NCBI RefSeq assembly: GCF_023094165.1 | Contig: NZ_JALMDK010000006.1 | Coordinates: 372,001 to 436,000, forward strand | DNA from: Crossiella sp. S99.2 | GTDB taxonomy: Bacteria > Actinomycetota > Actinomycetes > Mycobacteriales > Pseudonocardiaceae | Direction: 5' to 3' | Length of the DNA: 64,000 nucleotides | Translations under genes and position numbers: made by a program | The notes under the pieces: model-generated | Told to the model about the DNA's origin: nothing | Databases searched by the model: none | The model's input: the letters and a program-made list of their open reading frames with translations, nothing else | Shown here: piece after piece, positions 8,388-15,686 of the stretch | Numbering within the stretch: position 1 is the first letter of the stretch | How the letters are laid out: every line of letters starts with the position of its first letter

Positions 8388-8630
8388 GTGGCTGACCGCA
8401 AAAGCTTCCTGCTCCGCCTGGACCCGGCCGTGCACGACGCGCTGACCAGGTGGGCCGGGGACGAACTGCGCAGCGTCAACGCGCAGATCGAGTTCCTGTT
8501 GCGCCGGGCATTGAGCGAGCAGGGGCGAATGCCCAGCGAGGCCGGGCGACCGGCCAAGCGGGGCCGCCCACGCAAGCCCGCCGCAGAGGACCAAACGGAA
8601 GATCAGCAGGGCGACCGTTCAGCGGAGTGA
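8388..8630 (+). CDS. Arc-like ribbon-helix-helix protein
   Basis: An 80-residue protein whose first 45 residues fit an Arc/MetJ ribbon-helix-helix: strand KSFLLRLDP, helix AVHDALTRWAGDEL, turn and helix SVNAQIEFLLRRAL. The tail is basic then acidic and probably disordered (RPAKRGRPRKP). The GTG start is 9 bases after the SPFH stop. RHH dimers bind short palindromes through the strand; the perfect palindrome upstream of SPFH is a plausible target. It could be a regulator or an antitoxin-like protein; no toxin gene is adjacent. Confidence 0.8.
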   Translation: MADRKSFLLRLDPAVHDALTRWAGDELRSVNAQIEFLLRRALSEQGRMPSEAGRPAKRGRPRKPAAEDQTEDQQGDRSAE

Positions 8631-8696
8631 CCTCCACTGTGACGCACCTTACATTGGTGTCTCCCAGGTTACCGCCAGGTAATAACGGAGGACGCC

Positions 8697-9476
8697 ATGC
8701 GCCGGACGCTCGCCCTGCTGGGCACCGCGATCTTCGCCCTGCTCGCCTGCCAGCTCCCGGCCGTGGCCGCGCCCGCGCAATCGTTGGCCGACGTCGCGGG
8801 CTGCCAGTCGGCCAAGCGGCCGGTGGTGCTGCTGCACGGGACGTTCAAGAAGTCCGGCTGGAGCTGGGGCGGACTCGCGCCCGAGCTGTCCCGCAACGGT
8901 TATTGCAGCTACACGCTGGACTACGGCAACGGCGGACTGAACCCGGTCGCCGACTCCGCCGCCGAGCTGGCCAGGTACGTGGACCAGGTCAGGGCGAGCA
9001 GCGGGTGGTCCACTGTGGACATCGTCGGGTACAGCCAGGGCGGGATGATGCCGCGGCACTACCTGAAGTTCCTCGGCGGCGCGGCCAAGGTCAACGCGCT
9101 GATCGGCATCGCCCCGTCCAACCATGGCACCAGCCAGCCGCTGGCCAAGCTGCTGGGCGCCACATTCTGCCCGGCCTGCGGGGACCAGGCGTCGAACTCG
9201 GCCTTCATCCGGCGACTCAACGAGGGCGGCGACCTGGCGGGCGCGGTGAAGTACACGACGATCACCACCCGCTACGACGAGGTGGTCACTCCCTTTGCCA
9301 GCCAACACCTTTCCGGTCCGGCGAACCGGGTGACCAACGTGGTGCTGCAGGAGGCATGCCCGGCCAACCTGAGCGAGCACCTCTACATCCCGCACTCCTC
9401 GGCCACCATCAAGTGGGTGCTGAACGCACTGGGTCGCGGCGGCCTGGCCGACCCGCGGTTCCGCCCTTGCGGTTGA
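8697..9476 (+). CDS. Secreted lipase/esterase, alpha/beta-hydrolase fold
   Basis: The 259-residue precursor has a Sec-type signal peptide ending near AVAAPAQS. The mature part shows VVLLHGTF (oxyanion region), nucleophile Ser113 in GYSQGG, Asp194 in RYDEVVTP and His233 in IPHS, the order of an alpha/beta hydrolase. It resembles the actinobacterial secreted triacylglycerol lipase family (lipase class 2). Several Cys residues (CQSAK, CSY, CPACG, CPANL) suggest disulfides. A good ribosome site, GGAGGACGCC, precedes ATG. It should hydrolyse acylglycerols or esters outside the cell. Confidence 0.9.
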   Translation: MRRTLALLGTAIFALLACQLPAVAAPAQSLADVAGCQSAKRPVVLLHGTFKKSGWSWGGLAPELSRNGYCSYTLDYGNGGLNPVADSAAELARYVDQVRASSGWSTVDIVGYSQGGMMPRHYLKFLGGAAKVNALIGIAPSNHGTSQPLAKLLGATFCPACGDQASNSAFIRRLNEGGDLAGAVKYTTITTRYDEVVTPFASQHLSGPANRVTNVVLQEACPANLSEHLYIPHSSATIKWVLNALGRGGLADPRFRPCG

Positions 9477-9527
9477 GCACAAAGCACCTTAATTCAAGCC
9501 AAAAATAATGGGCGTACTTCATCTACC

Positions 9528-9541
9528 TGAAAGCGCTCTCA
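9528..9541. promoter_or_regulatory. Candidate LacI-family operator upstream of the GH3 gene
   Basis: TGAAAGCGCTCTCA is a 12/14 palindrome with the central CGCT-type core (AGCGCT) typical of LacI/GalR operators. A related half-site, CGCTCTCAC, recurs about 65 bases later. It lies 86 bases before the secreted glucosidase gene, where a sugar-responsive repressor would act; no LacI gene is present in this window. Confidence 0.5.
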
Positions 9542-9626
9542 CATTCCGCCGTTCAGCCGATGGACGTGGCCGGCGCCGGGCAGCAGGGTCGGTCCCTGAC
9601 ACCGCTCTCACGCCACTGGAGGCATT

Positions 9627-11912
9627 GTGCTGCGGACACGTCCCACACTCGCGTTGACGGCCGCCGCGGCCTTGATGCTGGCATCCGCCCATGCCAGTAC
9701 CGCCCAGGAACCCGGTGCGGAGCAGGGGCCGGCGGCCTACCAGGACGCCGCCGCGCCGGTGGAGCGACGGGTCAGCGACCTGCTCCGGCGGATGACGCTG
9801 GAGGAGAAGGTCGGGCAGATGGCCCAGATCCGCGTGGGCAAGCTGCGCGGGGACTGCAACAACGTGCCGGGACCACTGGTCGAGTCCTGTATGAAGACCG
9901 TGCTGGGCGATGCCAAGGTCGGCTCGATCCTCTCCGGCGGCGGTGACAACCCGGCCCCGGACCCCGGCCCGAAAGCCTGGGCCGAGATGACCAACCAGAT
10001 CCAGAAGTACGCGCTGGACAACAATCGGCTCAAGATCCCGGTGATCTACGGCGCGGACGGCGTGCACGGGCACAGCAACCTGCCGGCCGCGGTGATGTTC
10101 CCGCACCAGATCGGCCTCGGCGCAACCTGGAACCCGGAGCTGATCCAGCAGGCGGGCAAGGCCACCGGCGAGGCCATGCGGGCCACCGGGGTGTTCTGGA
10201 ACTTCGCCCCGGTCTCCGACATCGCGCGGGACACCCGGTGGGGCCGCTACTACGAGGCCTACAGCGAGGACCCGTTCCTGGCCGGTTCGCTGGCCGCGGC
10301 CGCGGTCAAGGGCATGCAGACCCCGGCCAAGGACACCGCGCAGCTCACCGCGACGGCCAAGCACTTCGCCGGGTACTCCGAACCGAAGAACGGTCACGAC
10401 CGCAGCACCGCGTTCATCCCGGTGCGGCAGTTGCAGGACACCGTGCTGCCGCCGTTCCAGGCGCAGTTCGACGCGGGCGTGCAGACCGTGATGATCAACT
10501 CGGGGGCGATCAACGGCATCCCGGTGCACGCCTCGCGGTACATGCTGGTCGAGCAGCTCCGGGAGCGGATGGGCTTCCAGGGCGTGGCCGTCAGCGACTG
10601 GGAGGACCTGCGGAAACTGGTGACCCACCACAAGGTCGCCGCGGACTACCCGGCCGCGATCGCGATCTCGGTGAACGCGGGCGTGGACATGGCGATGGAG
10701 CCGTCCAACGCCGCGGAGTTCACCCAGGGCCTGCTCACCGTGGTCCGCGACGGGCGGGTCAGCCAGCGCCGGATCGACGAGGCGGTGCGCCGGATCCTCA
10801 AGCTCAAGTTCGAGCTGGGGCTCTTCGAGCGGCCGTTCGTGGACCCGGCCGCGGCCGAGCGGGCCGTGATCGGCAACGGCGCAGACATCGCACGCAAGGC
10901 CGCGACCGAGTCAATGGTGTTGCTGCGCAACGAGAAGTCCACGCTGCCACTGTCCACTTCGGTCAAGAAACTGGTGGTCGCCGGGGACACCGCGGACGAC
11001 GCGCGGCGGCAGCTCGGCGGCTGGACCGTGGAATGGCAGGGCGTGCCAGCGGAGGGCCCGTTCCCGGAGACCACCACGGTGCTGGAGGGACTGAAGGCCG
11101 CCGCGCCGCAGACCGAGATCAGCCACGCCAAGGACCAGGCCAGCGCGGTCGCCGAAGCCAAATCGGCGGACGCGGTCGTGGTGGTGCTGGGTGAGAAGGA
11201 GGGCGCGGAGGGCCCCGGCGACACCGAGGACCCGTCGCTGAGCCCGGCGCAGCAACAGCTGGTGGACGCGGTGCAGGCCACCGGCAAGCCGGTCGTGGTG
11301 GTGCTGCTGACCGGCCGCGGCCGGGTGCTGGGTTCGGTCGCCGACGCGGACGCGCTGCTCTCGGGCTGGCTGCCCGGCACCGAGGGCGGGCACGCGGTGG
11401 CGGACGTGCTCTTCGGCAAGGCCAACCCCAGCGGCAAGCTGTCGGTGTCCTGGCCCAAGACCGTGGGCGACCAGCCGATGTCCTACGACCAGCTGCCTGG
11501 CGCCAACAGCGGCCCGAGTTCCAAGTACGACCCGGCCTACCCGTTCGGATACGGGCTGTCCTACACCAGCTTCGAGGTGGGGGCGCCGACCACGCCGAGC
11601 GTGGCCAAGGCACGGGAGGAGGTGAAGGTGTCCTTCACCGTGCGCAACACCGGCTCGCGGGCGGGCACCGAGATCGTGCCGGTCTACATCCAGCAGCCGG
11701 TGAGCGCGGTGCAGGTGCCGGAGCGGCGACTGGTCGGATTCGCCAGGGCCACGCTGAACCCCGGTGAGCAGAAGACGCTGGAGGTGACCTTCGACACCGA
11801 CCAGCTCGCGCTGACCGTGGGCGATGTGGACGGCGCGGGTCGCCGCGAGGTCGCCAGGGGCGCCTACCTGGTGGAGGCCGGCGGCAAGACGGCCCCGCTG
11901 ACCCTGCGCTGA
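9627..11912 (+). CDS. Secreted glycoside hydrolase family 3 beta-glucosidase
   Basis: The 761-residue precursor begins with a signal peptide (cleavage near SAHASTAQ). An N-terminal TIM barrel carries the catalytic nucleophile Asp324 in AVSDWEDL and the substrate-binding KHFAGYSEP. The GH3 C-terminal alpha/beta sandwich follows (VVVVLGEKEGAEG, LLSGWLPGTEGG), then a fibronectin III-like domain (VKVSFTVRNTGSRAGTEIVPVY). The architecture is that of BglX-type enzymes, which remove terminal glucose (or xylose) from oligosaccharides outside the cell. GTG start with TGGAGG seven bases upstream. A LacI-like operator precedes it. Confidence 0.93.
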   Translation: MLRTRPTLALTAAAALMLASAHASTAQEPGAEQGPAAYQDAAAPVERRVSDLLRRMTLEEKVGQMAQIRVGKLRGDCNNVPGPLVESCMKTVLGDAKVGSILSGGGDNPAPDPGPKAWAEMTNQIQKYALDNNRLKIPVIYGADGVHGHSNLPAAVMFPHQIGLGATWNPELIQQAGKATGEAMRATGVFWNFAPVSDIARDTRWGRYYEAYSEDPFLAGSLAAAAVKGMQTPAKDTAQLTATAKHFAGYSEPKNGHDRSTAFIPVRQLQDTVLPPFQAQFDAGVQTVMINSGAINGIPVHASRYMLVEQLRERMGFQGVAVSDWEDLRKLVTHHKVAADYPAAIAISVNAGVDMAMEPSNAAEFTQGLLTVVRDGRVSQRRIDEAVRRILKLKFELGLFERPFVDPAAAERAVIGNGADIARKAATESMVLLRNEKSTLPLSTSVKKLVVAGDTADDARRQLGGWTVEWQGVPAEGPFPETTTVLEGLKAAAPQTEISHAKDQASAVAEAKSADAVVVVLGEKEGAEGPGDTEDPSLSPAQQQLVDAVQATGKPVVVVLLTGRGRVLGSVADADALLSGWLPGTEGGHAVADVLFGKANPSGKLSVSWPKTVGDQPMSYDQLPGANSGPSSKYDPAYPFGYGLSYTSFEVGAPTTPSVAKAREEVKVSFTVRNTGSRAGTEIVPVYIQQPVSAVQVPERRLVGFARATLNPGEQKTLEVTFDTDQLALTVGDVDGAGRREVARGAYLVEAGGKTAPLTLR

Positions 11913-11954
11913 TCAAGCCGTCCGCTACTCGCTGACCAGCCTCGATTGGGATCC

Positions 11955-11994
11955 CGCACGGCACGGCTGATAGCATCTCCAGCCGTGCCGTGCG
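11955..11994. other. Strong hairpin between the GH3 gene and rpsT
   Basis: A perfect 14-bp inverted repeat, CGCACGGCACGGCT and AGCCGTGCCGTGCG, has a 12-base loop. The loop plus flank contains TGATAGCAT, a plausible extended -10 element for rpsT, so the same DNA may be both GH3 terminator and rpsT promoter or leader. Which applies cannot be decided by eye. Confidence 0.55.
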
Positions 11995-12084
11995 GCATTT
12001 CCGCCCTGGAGGAAGGCTGCGCGTTCCGCGTAGCGCCACTACAGCGCGGCACGACTTCCGATCAGATGAGACCGAGGTAGCACC

Positions 12085-12345
12085 ATGGCCAACATCAAGT
12101 CGCAGATGAAGCGCATCCTGACCAACGAGAAGGCGCGCCTGCGCAACAAGTCCGTCAAGTCGGAGGTCAAGACCGCCGTCCGCAAGTTCCGCGAGGCCGC
12201 CGAGGCCGGGGACAAGGACAAGGCTCTTGAGCTGCTCCGCGTGGCCAACCGCAAGTTGGACAAGGCGGCCAGCAAGGGCGTGATCCACGCCAACCAGGCC
12301 GCGAACAAGAAGTCGGCCCTCGCGCTGCGCGCCAACAAGATCTGA
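12085..12345 (+). CDS. rpsT: 30S ribosomal protein S20
   Basis: The 86-residue basic helical protein begins MANIKSQMKRILTNEKAR and ends with the conserved KGVIHANQAANKKSALA segment. S20 binds 16S rRNA early in 30S assembly. It is divergent from or upstream of holA-side genes in most actinobacteria and keeps that neighbourhood here, but lepA, its usual partner, is not adjacent. A long leader (about 110 bases downstream of the presumed -10) could carry S20 autoregulation. Confidence 0.98.
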   Translation: MANIKSQMKRILTNEKARLRNKSVKSEVKTAVRKFREAAEAGDKDKALELLRVANRKLDKAASKGVIHANQAANKKSALALRANKI

Positions 12346-12387
12346 GTCCGCCGCTCCGCACGGAGCGCGCAGGGCACGGAACGCTGA

Positions 12388-12435
12388 ACGACGAAGGCGC
12401 CGCCCCACCGGAAGGTGAGGCGGCGCCTTCGTCGT
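12388..12435. terminator. Intrinsic terminator of rpsT
   Basis: A perfect 17-bp stem (ACGACGAAGGCGCCGCC with its complement) with a 14-base loop follows rpsT by 42 bases. There is no U-tract, as is usual in high-GC actinobacteria. It also faces the convergent sigma-factor gene, so it may serve both strands. Confidence 0.85.
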
Positions 12436-12482
12436 ATCGGGTCCCCGGTGCGGTGCCCTGCACACCGCACCGGGGTCCCTAT

Positions 12483-13040
12483 TTAGTAGCCGGCTCGCTC
12501 CCCTGCTGAGCGGAGCCGACGAGCCATCCACCGGCGAACCCGGCATCGCGCCCTGCTCGCGATGCACTCGGTCGCCCTGCGCGTGGTGCCGAGCAGACGC
12601 GAGATCTCCTCATGAGGAAGTCCCTGGTCAAGCCACAGCAGGACGAGCCATTCGCGCTGACTCAATTTCCCACACCTGGCCAGCAACCAGCGAGCCTCAT
12701 GCCGATCCGTCACCACATCGGCGGGATCGATCACCTGCATGGGCAACAGTCTGGGGTGGGTGCACACTTGCTGTGCTGATGCCCGCCGCCGCAACTCGTC
12801 CACACCCAGCCGTTTCACCACCGCGACCAGGAACGGCATCAGCCGTCCGTGGTCGAGCTGCGCGTACTGTGCGGCGCGGAGGAACGCATCGTGCACGACA
12901 TCCTCCGCTTCGGCCGGGCTCACACCCTGCCGCCGGGCCACCCGGATCAGCGCCGGTCGCAGCCGCAGGCACTCCCGCCAGAAGTTCTGCCGCGTGCCCA
13001 CGGCAGACGTCTCACCATCCAGACCACCTTTGTTCTTCAC
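12483..13040 (-). CDS. RNA polymerase sigma factor, ECF/sigma-70-like
   Basis: About 185 residues from a GTG at 13040, which has AAGGGG six bases upstream; the frame is open to an ATG at 13208, so a longer form is possible. Region 2 is recognisable in RVARRQGVSPAEAEDVVHDAFLRAAQ, with a polymerase-binding and -10 region pattern. Region 4 is a helix-turn-helix, LSQREWLVLLWLDQGLPHEEISRLL. Two Cys residues follow in the last helix (ECIASRARC). No anti-sigma gene is adjacent. It is read away from the protease-inhibitor gene. Confidence 0.8.
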   Translation of the reverse strand: MKNKGGLDGETSAVGTRQNFWRECLRLRPALIRVARRQGVSPAEAEDVVHDAFLRAAQYAQLDHGRLMPFLVAVVKRLGVDELRRRASAQQVCTHPRLLPMQVIDPADVVTDRHEARWLLARCGKLSQREWLVLLWLDQGLPHEEISRLLGTTRRATECIASRARCRVRRWMARRLRSAGERAGY

Positions 13041-13277
13041 CAACTGCCCCTTCGCCCCGTGAGAAATCAACCCGGTAGATCCTGGGGTAATCACCGGTAA
13101 TTCCTTTCGAGGCGCGTCCCGTCCGAGGGCGGTCATCCGGAAGTGCGTTACGTCCTGATGACACCGCAGAACCGGCGCGTTGGCAAGCATGGTTGCTTTC
13201 GAGGACAAGCTTCGTATGTTTCGGCACTGTTGCGTACCGCCGTTCGTGGGACAGGAAAGGGTGTTACCCGGGAGTCA

Positions 13278-13293
13278 TGTGACCACAGTCACC
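13278..13293. promoter_or_regulatory. CRP-like site upstream of the protease-inhibitor gene
   Basis: TGTGA-N6-TCACC differs by one base from the CRP/FNR consensus TGTGA-N6-TCACA and is also a symmetric GTGAC-N4-GTCAC. It lies about 85 bases before the SSI start, in the 337-base gene-free stretch 13041-13377 shared with the divergent sigma factor. Nothing else convincing was seen in that stretch. Confidence 0.4.
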
Positions 13294-13377
13294 GTGCGCC
13301 GCAATCACTGTATTCGTATTCATCATGGCGGCCGGAACAGGCTGCCGCAAACAGACTCATTCCTTGAAAGGCGAACA

Positions 13378-13797
13378 ATGTCTCGCAAGCGACTTCTGCC
13401 GTTGGCACTCGGGCTGGCAGCGACCCTGCTGCCCCTTGCCGTGGTCACCGCGCCCACCGCGACGGCCACGACGGCGACTCCGCGAGCAGCCAGCTGGCTG
13501 GTGCTGACCAGCAACCCCGGCGAGGCCCCGACCAGGGACGCCCGCTCACGCACGCTGACCTGCGAACCGGCCGCCGGCGCCCACCCGCAGCCGGCCTGGT
13601 CCTGCCACGAGCTGAAGAAGGCGGGAGGCGACTTCCACCAGGTGAATGTCGGCCCCCAGGAACCGTGCTACCTGATCTACGCACCCATCACCGTCACCGC
13701 CCGCGGCATGTGGAACGGCCGCCCCGTCACCTATCAGGAAACGTTCCCCAACGATTGCGTGCTGTACCAGGAAAAGGGCCCACTCTTCCGTTTCTGA
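13378..13797 (+). CDS. Secreted subtilisin inhibitor-like (SSI) protein
   Basis: The 139-residue precursor has a signal peptide (MSRKRLLPLALGLAATLLP) and a mature domain matching Streptomyces subtilisin inhibitor. Shared marks are a Cys pair around CEPAAGAHPQPAWSC, a second pair at CYLIY and NDC, the PITVTARGMWNG strand and the C-terminal LFRF. Aligning to SSI (CPMVY at the reactive bond), CYLIY places Leu at P1, which predicts inhibition of subtilisin- or chymotrypsin-like serine proteases. ATG is preceded by AAAGGCG. The frame is open further upstream but has no signal-peptide sense there. Three secreted subtilases lie 28-33 kb away. Confidence 0.9.
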   Translation: MSRKRLLPLALGLAATLLPLAVVTAPTATATTATPRAASWLVLTSNPGEAPTRDARSRTLTCEPAAGAHPQPAWSCHELKKAGGDFHQVNVGPQEPCYLIYAPITVTARGMWNGRPVTYQETFPNDCVLYQEKGPLFRF

Positions 13798-14451
13798 TCA
13801 GGCCCCCGGGTATCACCCGGTCGCCGTATTGACAGAAATACGAAAACCGAGCGCAACACCGAGCCGATGACCTTTCGACGCAAGCAACCGATTGCCAGGC
13901 ACAACCACCGGCAATCTACGGCTCGCAATTTGCGCCACCACTCTCCGCACATCACTCACCCAAGCGGCAGAACAAAGACAAACAAAGCCGGTACACACGG
14001 TGACAAACACTTCCCCACGACCCCCAACAGACAAAACCCGTGGTACCGAAGTGCCATACCTCCGGCATCAACACCCACCCACCACCGACCCCAACAACCC
14101 AACCCCAACCCAGCCCACCCACAAGTTACCTAGGTATCTCCAGGTCGGCGGCCGGCCAAATCCCGGCTCGGCCCGCCCCCACCCCTGGTCGGCCTGCCAG
14201 TCGGCAGGCCCCGGCGAGGTTCCTCGGCACGCCGCTGGCCGAGGAACCTCGCCAGCACCACCTCCGGCCGGACCGCGCGATCAGCACGATCCGCGCGGAT
14301 CGGCTCAACCGGTCAGGCCCGTGGGCCGTCGCGGCCGCCCGAGCGGCTCAACCGGGTCCGGGTCCAGACCCGGCAGTCGAGTCGGCCTCAAGACCGCGAC
14401 CACACCAGCGCCGGATCCGGGCCGGGTCCGGGTCTTGGCCTCATCTCCGGC
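13798..14451. other. Gene-free stretch between the SSI gene and holA
   Basis: The first half (to about 14130) is clearly richer in A and C than the surrounding genes and has no believable reading frame. The second half is packed with inverted repeats and a direct repeat: CGGCTCAACCGG occurs at 14301-14312 and 14344-14355, 43 bases apart. The base composition change suggests non-coding or relic DNA. The terminator for the SSI gene was not pinpointed. Confidence 0.6.
14191..14253. repeat. Two adjacent strong hairpins downstream of holA
   Basis: Hairpin one is GGCCTGCC-AGTC-GGCAGGCC (14191-14210). Hairpin two has a perfect 16-bp stem (14213-14228 with 14238-14253, containing GAGGTTCCTCGG) and a 9-base loop. 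They lie about 200 bases past the holA stop on its transcript and may terminate it, or be a repeated extragenic palindrome. Confidence 0.55.
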
Positions 14452-15432
14452 TCAGCGACCTCGCCGAACCAGGATCAACCTCAGCACCGCTCGTTCCAGT
14501 GCGTAACCGCCGTCGGCGGCGACGCCCTTCACATCCGCGTTCAGCCCGGCCACCAGGTTCATGGCCTCGGCGAGTCCCTCGGGTTCCCAGCCGCGGGACT
14601 GGGCCAGGGCCTTCTTGACCTTCCACGGTGGCATGCCCAGCTGACCGGCCAGTGCGAACGGGTCGGCCCGGCCGCCTGCGGTCACCCTGGCGATGGTGCG
14701 GACCGCGTCGGCCAGGGCGTCCGCGATCAACACATGCGGCACCCCGGTCTGCAGGGCCCACCGCAATGCCTCCAGTGCTCCGGCCCGGTCGCCGGTCACC
14801 GCCTTCTCCGCGACCACGAACCCGGTCACCTCGGCCCGGCCGCGGTGGTAGCGGCGCACTGCCTGCTCGTCGACCTGGCCGCCGGTGTCAGCCACCAGCT
14901 GCGAGGCGGCGGCGGCCAGTTCTCGCAGGTCCGAGCCCACGGTCTCGATCAGCGCGGCCAAACCTGCCGGGTCGACCCGGCCGCCGGCCCGGCGGAACTC
15001 CTCCTTGACGAAGGCCTCGCGCTCGCCGCCTTTGCTCAGCTTCCCGCAGGTGGTGACCTTGGCGCCGGCCTTGCGCAGCGCGTCCGGCAGTTCCTTGGCG
15101 AGCTTGCCCCGGCCGCCGCCGCTGTGCACGACCACCAGCACGACACCCTCGCTGGGCGCCTTGCAGTAGGCGCCGATCGCCTCCGCGATCTCCTTGCCCG
15201 CCTCCTGGGCGGCCTCCAGCACGATGACCCGGCCCTCGGCGAACAGGGACGGACTGACCAGTTCGATCAGCTCCGGCGGGGTGAGGTCGGTCACCCGGAC
15301 CTTGCTCAGCTCGGTCTGCGGATCGGCCAGCCGCGCCGCGTCCAGAGACGCCTTGACGGCCCGCTCGACCAGCAGTTCCTCTTCCCCGATCACCAGATGC
15401 AGCGGCTCCGGGGTGACGGCTGGGGCGCTCAC
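14452..15432 (-). CDS. holA: DNA polymerase III subunit delta (clamp-loader)
   Basis: The 326-residue protein has HolA features: LHLVIGEEELLVERAV near the N-terminus, a degenerate AAA+ domain (about residues 15-190) and the C-terminal clamp-loader collar ending ALERAVLRLILVRRGR. Delta opens the beta clamp for loading. The GTG start at 15432 has AAAGGA eight bases upstream; the frame continues upstream only as shadow of the thrC region. Gene order holA-comEC-comEA is the usual actinobacterial one, but here thrC has been inserted between holA and comEC. Confidence 0.93.
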   Translation of the reverse strand: MSAPAVTPEPLHLVIGEEELLVERAVKASLDAARLADPQTELSKVRVTDLTPPELIELVSPSLFAEGRVIVLEAAQEAGKEIAEAIGAYCKAPSEGVVLVVVHSGGGRGKLAKELPDALRKAGAKVTTCGKLSKGGEREAFVKEEFRRAGGRVDPAGLAALIETVGSDLRELAAAASQLVADTGGQVDEQAVRRYHRGRAEVTGFVVAEKAVTGDRAGALEALRWALQTGVPHVLIADALADAVRTIARVTAGGRADPFALAGQLGMPPWKVKKALAQSRGWEPEGLAEAMNLVAGLNADVKGVAADGGYALERAVLRLILVRRGR

Positions 15433-15545
15433 ACCGGCAATCCTTTCACGGGGGTCTGACAGCCCTGCGGGCTCCCGCATGCTGGGCTGGCGGTAGCTCT
15501 CAGTGGCGACCGTGCCGTACGGTGAGTGCCAGATAACTGAATACA

Positions 15546-15675
15546 GCTCATCCAGAGGGGTAGAGGGATCGGCCCTACGACACCCCGGCAACCGGCACAG
15601 GCTCGACGCGTATTCCGCGAGGGAGCAGGTGAACACGGTGCCAAATCCGCCCCGCGACAGCGGGAAAGATGAGGA
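15546..15675 (+). promoter_or_regulatory. SAM-I (S-box) riboswitch controlling thrC
   Basis: The aptamer is recognisable from its conserved core: P1 5' strand CTCATC (15547-15552), kink-turn region CAGAGGGGTAGAGGGAT, GGCCCTACGA then CCCCGGCAACC, and the 3' block GTGCCAAATCC followed by GGAAAGATGAG. GATGAG (15668-15673) closes P1 with CTCATC. The P1 3' strand runs into the thrC ribosome site GAGGAGAG, so SAM binding should hide it and block translation. No separate terminator stem was found between aptamer and start codon. Confidence 0.88.
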
Positions 15676-15686
15676 GAGACCTCGCG

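Noticed and set aside
14160..14460. Integrated mobile element or attachment site between SSI and holA
   Set aside because: No integrase or transposase, no tRNA gene and no flanking direct repeats beyond a short 12-base one.
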